Both the position numbers and the translations under genes were made by a program. From the NCBI GenBank assembly GCA_036397555.1, contig DASWIS010000024.1, positions 1 to 38,113 of the forward strand: a DNA stretch of 38,113 nt, written 5' to 3'. The notes below the pieces were generated by a model. It saw nothing but the letters and a program-made list of their open reading frames with translations, had not been told where the DNA came from and did no database searches. Positions 31,735-38,113 of this stretch are shown in pieces (positions within the stretch are counted from its first letter, which is position 1; every line of letters starts with the position of its first letter). The stretch comes from Candidatus Zixiibacteriota bacterium (lineage in GTDB: Bacteria; Zixibacteria; MSB-5A5; WJJR01).

Positions 31735-32576
31735 CACGTGTTCTGTCCTGCCGGACGGTACCCGGCCAGATCGAGCGTCACATATCTGAATCCGAACTGC
31801 CGGACGTGGTCGACCACACGTCCGCGTCGGTCGGCATCGGCGATCTTGTTCCAATCGTCTTGCTGCAACTCGATGCGGGCGATCTCGCCGTGATACCGCA
31901 CGCGGTGGCCTACGAATCCCAGTGCCTGCAAGGCGGCCTCGGCGCGGTCGACTTGACGCAAAGCATCATCGCTGATCTTTGTACCGGTGGCAAACCGCGA
32001 GGCCAGACAGGCCATCTGCGGTTTGTCCCAACTGGGCAGGCCGCGTTTCCTGGAGAGCCAACGAATCTCCGGTTTGGTCAGACCCGCCTCCACCAATGGC
32101 GCGCACACGGCGAACTCAGTGGCGGCGCGCTGCCCCGGACGAACATCTCGTGCATCTTCGGGAATGGCGCCGTACAGAATGTGACGGATCCCTTCCTGAT
32201 TCGCCAGGTTCGTCAACACACCGAATAACTCGGCCTTGCAAAAGTAGCAGCGGTCGGCGTCGTTGCTCTGCCAGCGGGAATCGGCGGTTTCGTGCGTCTC
32301 TATTGCGCGGAAGTTCCAGCCGCGTTCCCGCGCGAGGGTTGCGGCAAAGACATACTCCGCTTCCGGCATCGAGGGCGATTGCGCCGTCACGATGAGCGCG
32401 CGGTCGCCGAAGGATTCGTACGCGACACAGGCCAGATAGGTCGAATCGACCCCGCCCGAATAGGCGACCACGGCCGACTCCATTCCGGCAAGAATCGCGC
32501 GCAGATGCCCCTCGCGCGTGGAGATGATCTCCGATTCGCCGGACGGTGATGATCGGGAAAGCGGTGTCGTGATCAT
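31734..32576 (-). CDS. larE: LarE, ATP-dependent sulfur insertase for the nickel-pincer cofactor
   Basis: The protein is 280 residues from the ATG at 32576; the frame upstream to 32774 overlaps the next gene. It is a PP-loop ATPase with 'VVAYSGGVDSTYLACVAYES' near the N-terminus. LarE adenylates the pyridinium dicarboxylate nucleotide and inserts sulfur. The family block 'DRCYFCKAELFGVLTNLANQ' contains two cysteines, and 'PSWDKPQMACLASRFATGTK' contains a third that aligns with Cys176, the sulfur donor in sacrificial LarE enzymes. Three cysteines are also compatible with the cluster-dependent type, so the mechanism is open. It lies 11 bases after the HEAT lipoprotein. larC, the nickel insertase, is absent here. 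Confidence 0.94.
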   Translation of the reverse strand: MITTPLSRSSPSGESEIISTREGHLRAILAGMESAVVAYSGGVDSTYLACVAYESFGDRALIVTAQSPSMPEAEYVFAATLARERGWNFRAIETHETADSRWQSNDADRCYFCKAELFGVLTNLANQEGIRHILYGAIPEDARDVRPGQRAATEFAVCAPLVEAGLTKPEIRWLSRKRGLPSWDKPQMACLASRFATGTKISDDALRQVDRAEAALQALGFVGHRVRYHGEIARIELQQDDWNKIADADRRGRVVDHVRQFGFRYVTLDLAGYRPAGQNT

Positions 32577-32587
32577 GGTCGGCTCGT

Positions 32588-34618
32588 TCAGGTTTCGTCC
32601 TGAGGGATTTCGATCGTGATGGTTCGGATCGTGTCCTCGACCGTCAGTTGCCGGGCAATGTCTAAGCCGTCGGTTACAGTCCCGAAAATCGCGAAGCGCC
32701 AGTCCATGTATGGCAATCGCGAGAGGGCGATTCCAAATATACCACGCCCCGCGTCGCGCGTGTTGCTGGACCAAAAGATGGACCCCTCTTCAATTCGCAA
32801 GGGTGAGTACTCGTCGCGCACAGCCGGGTCGGGGGTGCCGAATCCATCCCCCCGGCGGTCACCCGCGTGCACCGCCTGGTCGGCCTGCACGTCGTTGATG
32901 GGTGTATTGTCGTAATGTCCTGAGCGGGCGATCTCGATAAAGCGGCGCACGGTGCGCGGCGCCCATTCGTCCAGAAACGCGACCGTGATGTCGCCCCTAG
33001 TCGTGTGCAAGATGGCGCGCGGCGATGCCGGATACGGGTGGAGCAATTCCTCGACATTCTCGACTGTCAGATCCGTTTGGAAAGTACCCATTCCGCTGCC
33101 AAGCTCCTGCCGGAATTTGCGCGCGACCGCGATCGTGTACCATCGCACCAGCCGATCTGGGTCGGCCATGCCCCAGTTGAGAATGTCCTGACGGATCGAG
33201 TCGATCTGGACCGTCGGCAGGAGGTTGGTGCCGGCCGCGGCAATCGCCCATTTGACCTCGGGACGGGCATCGTCGCGGTGCTTACGGTAAAGCGGCCGCA
33301 GCGAATCGGTGTATGCGTGAATATAGGCCGAGCCGATCAGATTGACCGCCGTGCTCACACACTTAAGGTCGTCGTCATTGAACAGCCGGTTGAGATACTC
33401 GAACAAATCGGGGGGGCCGTAGGCCGCGTATGCCTGCACGGCATACGCACGCACCATCGGCGATGGATCGGACGTGAGGCGCCGGACTGTGGGCAGCAGG
33501 GTCGTATCGCGTGACCCCAGGCGAATGAGTTCCTCGACAGTCTGCATGACCGCCAGCCTCACGCGGGGATGCGGGTCATCGGCGGCGGGAATGATGAAAT
33601 CCGCGCACGCGAGGTCGGGACGTTTGCATAATGCGTTGACCGCTTCGGCGCGGACCGAGTGATCGGGGTGATCCAACAGTTCGGAGTAGTACGGTTGCGC
33701 CCACATTTGCCAGTGCAGTCCCGCGGTCTTGACCATCTTCTGCAAAACCGGCGCATTGGTCTCCCCCGCCAGCAGAGGAACCATGTGCTGAGCGCCAACC
33801 GAGTCGCGCGTCAGCAGCATGGTCTCGGCCGCTCCGGCGCGCACCCGGGCGTCGGGGTCCTGCATTCCCTCGACCATCTTCAATGCGCCCTCGGGCGTCT
33901 GCATCGATCCCGCCAATGAGTAGGCGCGTTTGCGCATCACCGGATCGGGGTCATCGCAATGTGCAAATCCCCATTCAGCCGCCCGGGCGGAACGCATCCG
34001 GGCCAGCGAGAACGCCGCCAGCCAGCGCGTGGCTGGATCATCGAGCAATGGCAAAATCGAGTCGGCCGCATCGCGCTGGTTGCAGAGATCCAGTGCAAGT
34101 GCCGTCTGGGCGCGCACACGCGGGTCAGGATGATGCAACAGATGCACATAGGTCAGCCATTCGTCGCGGGCGTAGGTCCGTGCGAGACCATGCAGGATAT
34201 TGATCAGCGCGTCAGGATCGGTTTCTGTCCGCACTGCTTCCAGCAGCGCGTCCTTGCCATTACGGAATATCCAGGCGCCCATGGCAAATGCCGCCATGCC
34301 GCGTACCTCGGGGCTCTGGTCGTTCAGCAGGACACTGCGCAGCGTGTCGAGATTGAGCGTGTCGTTGATGCGCCCCAGCGCTAACGCCGCCCGCACACGA
34401 ACCGCTTCGTGGTCGTCGGAGAGAAGAGTGAGCATTTGCCCGTTGCCGTCCCAGCCCTGATCCTCCCAGACGGCAATCTGCGCGAGCTTCTTTTCGAGCG
34501 CATTGTCGGCCCGTCCGCAGCCGCCGGCCGCAATCGCGAACAGCAGCAACACGACTGCCATGCGTGTCCCGGATGATGAGAATCTGCGGATGGCAAATCT
34601 CATTGTGACATTCGGCAT
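32588..34618 (-). CDS. Lipoprotein with HEAT repeats and a C-terminal cyclophilin-like domain with a decayed active site
   Basis: The 676-residue product has a lipobox ('LFAIAAGGC', Cys34). About 450 residues of HEAT-type helical repeats follow, for example 'HEAVRVRAALALGRINDT', 'SPEVRGMAAFAMGAWIF', 'DPRVRAQTALALDLCNQRDA' and 'DHSVRAEAVNALCKR'. From about residue 534 on comes a cyclophilin-type domain ('AILHTTRGDITVAFLDEWAP', 'FAIFGTVTDGLDIARQL'). Cyclophilins carry FHRV and QGGD; here those places read 'INDV' (574-577) and 'VHAGD', so the catalytic Arg and Gln are gone. Isomerase activity is therefore unlikely, and the domain may bind partners. It sits in the run with larE, with AGGAG about 12 bases ahead of the ATG. 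Confidence 0.85.
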   Translation of the reverse strand: MPNVTMRFAIRRFSSSGTRMAVVLLLFAIAAGGCGRADNALEKKLAQIAVWEDQGWDGNGQMLTLLSDDHEAVRVRAALALGRINDTLNLDTLRSVLLNDQSPEVRGMAAFAMGAWIFRNGKDALLEAVRTETDPDALINILHGLARTYARDEWLTYVHLLHHPDPRVRAQTALALDLCNQRDAADSILPLLDDPATRWLAAFSLARMRSARAAEWGFAHCDDPDPVMRKRAYSLAGSMQTPEGALKMVEGMQDPDARVRAGAAETMLLTRDSVGAQHMVPLLAGETNAPVLQKMVKTAGLHWQMWAQPYYSELLDHPDHSVRAEAVNALCKRPDLACADFIIPAADDPHPRVRLAVMQTVEELIRLGSRDTTLLPTVRRLTSDPSPMVRAYAVQAYAAYGPPDLFEYLNRLFNDDDLKCVSTAVNLIGSAYIHAYTDSLRPLYRKHRDDARPEVKWAIAAAGTNLLPTVQIDSIRQDILNWGMADPDRLVRWYTIAVARKFRQELGSGMGTFQTDLTVENVEELLHPYPASPRAILHTTRGDITVAFLDEWAPRTVRRFIEIARSGHYDNTPINDVQADQAVHAGDRRGDGFGTPDPAVRDEYSPLRIEEGSIFWSSNTRDAGRGIFGIALSRLPYMDWRFAIFGTVTDGLDIARQLTVEDTIRTITIEIPQDET

Positions 34619-34639
34619 TGTCCCATGATCTCCTTCATC

Positions 34640-35056
34640 TTAGTCCGGCGCCAACGGCAGATACGATGGAAAATGCTGCTCATTGAACGAAAGCTGTTCG
34701 GGATGCGGGGCGCCGTCCCAAGACGACAGATACCCTTTGATCCACTCAACCCAGGCGCCCCGGTCAATGCCCCAGTGTTCCTCGGGATACTCTTCCAGCT
34801 TGGCAATAGACCTACCCCAAAGACTCCGGGCGCCGGCCGGGTTGTCCATCTCGTGATGATACGCGCCCACCGCCAATTGGATGAGTCCCTGCAGAAAGCG
34901 ACGGTCGGGGCCATTGAGCTGATGCCAGAAGTCCTCCCAAATGTCGTGCGCCTCGAAGTATCGCCCGGCGTTGAACTCGCGCAGCCCCGCATCGAACATC
35001 GCCCGACCTTCGACGGTTCGGTCGGGAATCCGCGATTTGGCGTGTGCCGTCATCAT
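34640..35056 (-). CDS. DUF309 protein
   Basis: The protein is 138 residues from the ATG at 35056; a TTG one codon before and an ATG one codon after are also possible, since none has a clear ribosome site. The DUF309 pattern is plain: 'MFDAGLREFNAGRYFEAHDI', 'WEDFWHQLNGPDRRFLQGLI', 'QLAVGAYHHEMDNPAGARSL'. In this helical family the HD/HE pair and the second 'YHH' are thought to form a metal or ligand site; function is unknown. It lies 21 bases ahead of the HEAT lipoprotein and 75 bases after nth on the same strand. Links to the Lar genes are positional only. Confidence 0.9.
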   Translation of the reverse strand: MMTAHAKSRIPDRTVEGRAMFDAGLREFNAGRYFEAHDIWEDFWHQLNGPDRRFLQGLIQLAVGAYHHEMDNPAGARSLWGRSIAKLEEYPEEHWGIDRGAWVEWIKGYLSSWDGAPHPEQLSFNEQHFPSYLPLAPD

Positions 35057-35133
35057 CAAGGTGGCAGTGGCCCGTCAATGCCACAGAACACTAAGAATAA
35101 CACAGTGTTGCAGCAAAACCAATAGTTGACCGA

Positions 35134-35826
35134 TTATCCGGGACGCGCAGCCCTGTGGCTCGTCGGCAAGTGGTCCTTCGCCCCCGGACAATCCGGCACC
35201 AATGGGCACTGTTCGCATCTGGGACGGCGTGCCACGCAGATTGCGCGGCCGTGCCAGATCATTCGGTGCGAAAACTCAATCCATACCTTCCGGGGTAACA
35301 GCGCGATGAGGTCGCGTTCGATCTTGACCGGGTCGGTGTGAGCGGTCAGTTTCATTCGCCGCGCCAGCCGACCGACATGTGTGTCGACCACCACTCCCTC
35401 GGCCAAGCCGAATGCGGTTCCCAGAACCACATTGGCGGTCTTGCGTCCAACGCCGGGGAGTTGAACCAGCAAATCGAGCGATCGGGGGATGACCCCGCCG
35501 TGGCGCACGACGAGCCCGCGGCTGGCGCCGATAATGCTCCTGGTCTTGGCGCGGAAGAATCCGGTCGAGCGGATGATCGATTCGACTTCTTTCGGATCGG
35601 CATTCGCGAAATCATCCGGAGTCTTGAACCGCGCGAAGAGCTTCGGCGTCACAATGTTCACCCGTTGGTCGGTGCATTGCGCCGAGAGGATCGTTGCGAT
35701 CAGGAGCTGGAATGGGTTGTCATGCGTCAATGCGCACTGGGCCGGATACAGCGCCTTGAGCGCACCGGCGATGCGTCGCGTGCGCCGGATCCTTTCTGGT
35801 TTGGATTCACGCGGCACGGAGGTCAC
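35134..35826 (-). CDS. nth: Endonuclease III, base-excision repair
   Basis: This 230-residue DNA glycosylase/AP lyase removes oxidised pyrimidines. The helix-hairpin-helix 'LPGVGRKTANVVLG' carries the catalytic Lys, 'VVDTHVGRLARRM' the catalytic Asp, and 'CVARRPRCEQCPLVPDC' the 4Fe-4S ligands in C-x6-C-x2-C-x5-C spacing. 'ATILSAQCTDQRVN' is the usual N-terminal block. The GTG start at 35824-35826 overlaps the stop of the small membrane gene ahead in a GTGA junction, and this fixes the start over the longer frame to 35910. That overlap implies coupled translation. Downstream the DUF309 and HEAT genes continue on the same strand. Confidence 0.95.
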   Translation of the reverse strand: MTSVPRESKPERIRRTRRIAGALKALYPAQCALTHDNPFQLLIATILSAQCTDQRVNIVTPKLFARFKTPDDFANADPKEVESIIRSTGFFRAKTRSIIGASRGLVVRHGGVIPRSLDLLVQLPGVGRKTANVVLGTAFGLAEGVVVDTHVGRLARRMKLTAHTDPVKIERDLIALLPRKVWIEFSHRMIWHGRAICVARRPRCEQCPLVPDCPGAKDHLPTSHRAARPG

Positions 35827-36113
35827 TCCATGCGGTCGGCGGATTCTTTGGTGCGCGGGTCGTGCAGCATGCGTGATTCTTCGTACAATTCGATGATGCA
35901 GCGGTCGCAAAACCAGCGACGGTACCCGCCGTCGCCGATCTTGCGTTCGATCATATCCTCTTCGTCAAACTCGTCCTGGCAGATCGCACAGGACTGGACT
36001 TTGCGTTCCTCACGCGGGACACCGATTCCCGGCGTGTCGGTGCGCTTCATCATCATCGTCAGCACGAAAAACAGTACGAACGCGACGCCGATGATGAGGA
36101 AGATGGCGGACAC
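35823..36113 (-). CDS. Small membrane-anchored zinc-ribbon-like protein
   Basis: The 96-residue protein has one N-terminal membrane helix ('AIFLIIGVAFVLFFVLTMMM') and a cytoplasmic or periplasmic acidic part with two CxxC pairs ('CAICQDEF' and 'CDRC'), spaced like a small zinc ribbon. I do not recognise a named family. It ends in a GTGA overlap with nth, so it is co-translated with it. It may tether a partner to the membrane; no enzymatic motif is seen. The ATG at 36113 is accepted from the helix right after it. A 73-base spacer separates it from the 35-residue peptide gene upstream. Confidence 0.75.
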   Translation of the reverse strand: MSAIFLIIGVAFVLFFVLTMMMKRTDTPGIGVPREERKVQSCAICQDEFDEEDMIERKIGDGGYRRWFCDRCIIELYEESRMLHDPRTKESADRME

Positions 36114-36186
36114 CGGGGAGGTCGGATTCCGGGGTTATCAGGTTGGAGGCATTGGGCGGACGGCCCGCCCAGGGGCAATCGACGGT

Positions 36187-36294
36187 TTAGAACCAGCCCT
36201 GCATGTCGCTGAAAATCAGCACCAGCGCCACAAGGGTCAGAATGGCCAAAACGGCGATCGTCACCAGTTCCAGCGGTCGTTTCGATTCAGCCAT
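36187..36294 (-). CDS. 35-residue single-span membrane peptide
   Basis: A short frame, ATG at 36294 and TAA at 36187-36189. It encodes a basic start ('MAESKRPLE'), one hydrophobic span ('LVTIAVLAILTLVALVLIF') and a short polar end ('SDMQGWF'). AAGGGGGA stands about 9 bases ahead of the ATG. The clean membrane helix with a positively charged N-terminus is unlikely in a chance frame of this size. It lies at the head of the minus-strand run. Function unknown; it resembles other small single-span bacterial peptides. Confidence 0.7.
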   Translation of the reverse strand: MAESKRPLELVTIAVLAILTLVALVLIFSDMQGWF

Positions 36295-36548
36295 CGATGC
36301 TTGTCCCCCTTCCGGATCCAATTGCAAGATAATCAGTCGCGTCTCTCAGAACAACCGGGTTCGGGCGACGGCTTTCGGACGGAACCGGTATCGCCTCGCT
36401 GTGGAACGCTGGTGTTCGTCCTGTTTACAACCCTCAGCAGGGTCTTGATCCTTGTGCGTTCCCCGGGCGAGGGATAGATTTCACGGGGAAACCCGATACG
36501 GCCGCAGTTGGCTGCCGGGTCGGCGCAGTCCGAGAGGGGAGGCGGCAG

Positions 36549-37757
36549 GTGTTCGCCGATTATCCATCGTACCGATCCAATTCAGACATCGCGTTGAATA
36601 AGACGTGGGTCGAAATCGACGCGTCCGTGCTGCGCGCCAACCTGCGCCGCTTGCGGGTCGCGGCCGGGCCGGGCCGTTCGATCATCCTCGTGGTCAAATC
36701 CGACGGATACGGTCACGGCGCCGAGACCGTCGTGCGCATCGCCGCCGAGGAAGGAATCCATCGCTTTGCGGTGGCGAGTGTCGATGAAGGGATCGACCTG
36801 CGGTGCTCGGAGATCGAAGATGACATCCTGCTGTTGCATCCGCCGCTCGAATTCGAAATGCCGGCGATCGCCGAATGGGACCTGATCCCGACGATTTCCC
36901 ATGAAGAAACCGCGCACGCACTTGACGAATGTTTCGATGGCGAACCGCGCGCGGTGCATGTCGAAATCAACACCGGCGTCAGCCGTCTCGGATTCGAATG
37001 GACCGTCGCTGCCGATGCGATCGCGCGAATTGCCTCGCTGCCGAATCTGAAGCTTGGCGGCGTCTTCACCCATTTCCGCAATGGCACGACGGAGGATGCC
37101 GCTATGATCCGTCAGCAAATGGAACGCTTCAACGACGCCACCGGCGAATTGAAGAAGCGCGGTGTCGAATGCGGTCTACGCCACGCGGCGTCGTCGTACC
37201 CGATGGCGTTTCATCCTGATACCTACTGCGAGGCAGTGCGTCCGGGGCTGATCGCCTATGGCGCCATGAATGTCTCCGGCGCGGCCGTGCCGATCCTCAC
37301 GCAGGTCGAGCCGGTGATGAGCGTGCGCACCCGCATCCTCCACATCCGCACGGTCCGGGCCGGGGAGTGGATATCCTATGGCGCGACATTCCAGGCGCCG
37401 CGCGATATTTCGGTCGCTGTGTTGCCCATCGGCTATGGCATGGGATACCACCGCCAAATGTCCAACCGGGCTTGGGTGCTGATCAACGGACACCGCGCGC
37501 CGATTGTCGGCGTCATCGGCATGGACATGACGATCGTCGATCTGTCAGGAGTCGGTGATGTGTCGATTGGCGGGGTCGCCACCGTCCTTGGCCGCGACGG
37601 TCAAGAGACTATCACCGCCGAGGACTTGGCGCGCTGCGCCGGGACGATCCCCTACGAGATCACCTGTGCTTTGGGCAATTCGCTGCCGCGCTGTGTGATG
37701 AATCAAGAGACCGAAAGCCCTGTGACTGTGGAAGTCAAACGCGTCGCAGTGCCCTGA
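36549..37757 (+). CDS. alr: Alanine racemase
   Basis: This 402-residue PLP enzyme makes D-alanine for peptidoglycan. The PLP lysine lies in 'VVKSDGYGHGAE', where most family members have VVKADAYGHG, so two small changes surround the active Lys. Other family blocks are 'VHVEINTGVSRLGFEWTVAA', 'GLRHAASSYPM', 'CEAVRPGLIAYGA', 'GEWISYGATFQA' with the catalytic Tyr, 'LPIGYGMGYHRQMSNRAWVL' and 'VGVIGMDMTIVDLSGVGDVS'. It is cytoplasmic. The GTG start has GGGAGG in front. It runs divergently from the 35-residue peptide gene, with 254 bases between. No cell-wall gene is adjacent. Confidence 0.94.
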   Translation: MFADYPSYRSNSDIALNKTWVEIDASVLRANLRRLRVAAGPGRSIILVVKSDGYGHGAETVVRIAAEEGIHRFAVASVDEGIDLRCSEIEDDILLLHPPLEFEMPAIAEWDLIPTISHEETAHALDECFDGEPRAVHVEINTGVSRLGFEWTVAADAIARIASLPNLKLGGVFTHFRNGTTEDAAMIRQQMERFNDATGELKKRGVECGLRHAASSYPMAFHPDTYCEAVRPGLIAYGAMNVSGAAVPILTQVEPVMSVRTRILHIRTVRAGEWISYGATFQAPRDISVAVLPIGYGMGYHRQMSNRAWVLINGHRAPIVGVIGMDMTIVDLSGVGDVSIGGVATVLGRDGQETITAEDLARCAGTIPYEITCALGNSLPRCVMNQETESPVTVEVKRVAVP

Positions 37758-37825
37758 TTGCGACTTCTGGGCACCCGACGGAATCGACTGAGTCACGCCT
37801 CACAGACCTGTATGGTCCATCCGTC

Positions 37826-37856
37826 AGGGCTCGCCTATCTCACGTTGACGAGCCCT
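37826..37856. terminator. Perfect 8-bp hairpin behind alr, possible terminator
   Basis: AGGGCTCG (37826-37833) pairs with CGAGCCCT (37849-37856) around a 15-base loop, 68 bases after the alr stop. There is no T-tract, so a rho-independent role is unproven. The rest of 37758-37941 holds no supported gene. Confidence 0.4.
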
Positions 37857-37941
37857 CGGCAATTCCATCGAGACCGCGTGCTTGTATACAAAGACGACTC
37901 TGAGTGTCGGGCGTTGCTTAGGCCGGCCCCGACCAAAAGCG

Positions 37942-38113
37942 GGGCGTGTTGAAAAAGCCCAATTTGATGTCACCCCGAGCGGAGCGAGGGGTCTCGATGC
38001 GCGAGTGGCCGCCGACAACGCGTTGGAGATTCCTCGCTTCGCTCGGAATGACCCGAATGATTATTTCCATGAAACTCGATTATGTGGGTTCCGATGGGTT
38101 TTTCAACACGCCC
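37942..38113. mobile_element. Fold-back/MITE-like element with nested inverted repeats at the window edge
   Basis: The outer repeat GGGCGTGTTGAAAAAGCCC (37942-37960) is matched, but for one base, by GGGTTTTTCAACACGCCC (38096-38113). Inside lies a second inverted pair: GTCACCCCGAGCGGAGCGAG... (37969-37995) against its imperfect reverse complement at 38026-38052, the CGAGCGAAGCGAGG palindrome. The core has no open frame, so any transposase would act in trans. The element is complete to the last base of the window. Confidence 0.75.

Noticed and set aside
1-38113. CRISPR array, phage or defence genes
   Set aside because: No regularly spaced repeats, Cas, restriction-modification or phage structural genes were seen; the only defence-like item is the toxin-antitoxin pair.

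Overview
The window looks like a piece, and quite possibly a whole contig, from the GC-rich genome of an uncultivated Gram-negative bacterium. Two signs point to a Gram-negative cell: an RND efflux pump with its periplasmic adaptor, and several lipoproteins and exported proteins. Three exported proteins end in a cysteine-containing, dockerin-like doublet built on 'NVFDVV..VDVAFR'. From memory this resembles secreted proteins of candidate phylum Zixibacteria and relatives in the FCB group. The placement is inference and was not tested. Housekeeping genes (cinA, pgpA, pgsA, pcrA, nth, alr, moaA, tRNA-Ser) show it is chromosomal, with no phage or plasmid genes. The right edge ends exactly on the terminal inverted repeat of a small fold-back element, the kind of place where assemblies break.

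Layout, left to right. 1-3208 (minus): an AbrB/RelE-type toxin-antitoxin pair, then cinA, pgpA and pgsA; pgpA and pgsA are both in phosphatidylglycerol synthesis. 3290-6119 (plus): a GAF-AAA+ regulator related to sigma-54 activators but lacking the sigma-54 contact loop, two GTAAC-N6-GTTAC dyads just behind it, an unknown 114-residue protein, and a histone-H1-like basic protein with a maximal Shine-Dalgarno site and strong terminator. 6362-14888: an exported surface or secretome region with a DUF1028 protein, a two-domain Ig-like protein, an FG-GAP-like protein, a ferritin-like protein, and a tandem pair of large LVIVD/PKD/cohesin-like/dockerin-like proteins.

15046-17333 (minus): an exported protein, an ECF sigma factor and a FecR-type membrane protein, probably one cell-surface signalling operon. 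17499-22726: an exported DJ-1/PfpI protein with an N-terminal cysteine ribbon, moaA behind a good promoter and a long leader, an MddA-like thiol methyltransferase and PcrA helicase. 22831-29477 (minus): a family 4 glycosyltransferase, tRNA-Ser(GGA), and a heavy-metal RND operon (His-rich exported protein, adaptor, pump).

29992-36294 (minus): a DinB/DUF1572 protein preceded by a tightly packed run that reads, in transcription order, 35-residue membrane peptide, 96-residue membrane ribbon protein, nth, DUF309 protein, HEAT-repeat/pseudo-cyclophilin lipoprotein, larE, larB and phhB. Several of these overlap by 1-8 bases. LarB and LarE make the nickel-pincer nucleotide cofactor; larC and the enzyme that uses the cofactor are not here. 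Alanine racemase (plus) and the fold-back element close the window.

The strongest leads for something undescribed are the non-canonical AAA+ regulator with its nearby dyads, the dockerin-like/cohesin-like secreted family, the lipoprotein with a decayed cyclophilin site, and the nested inverted-repeat element at the right end.
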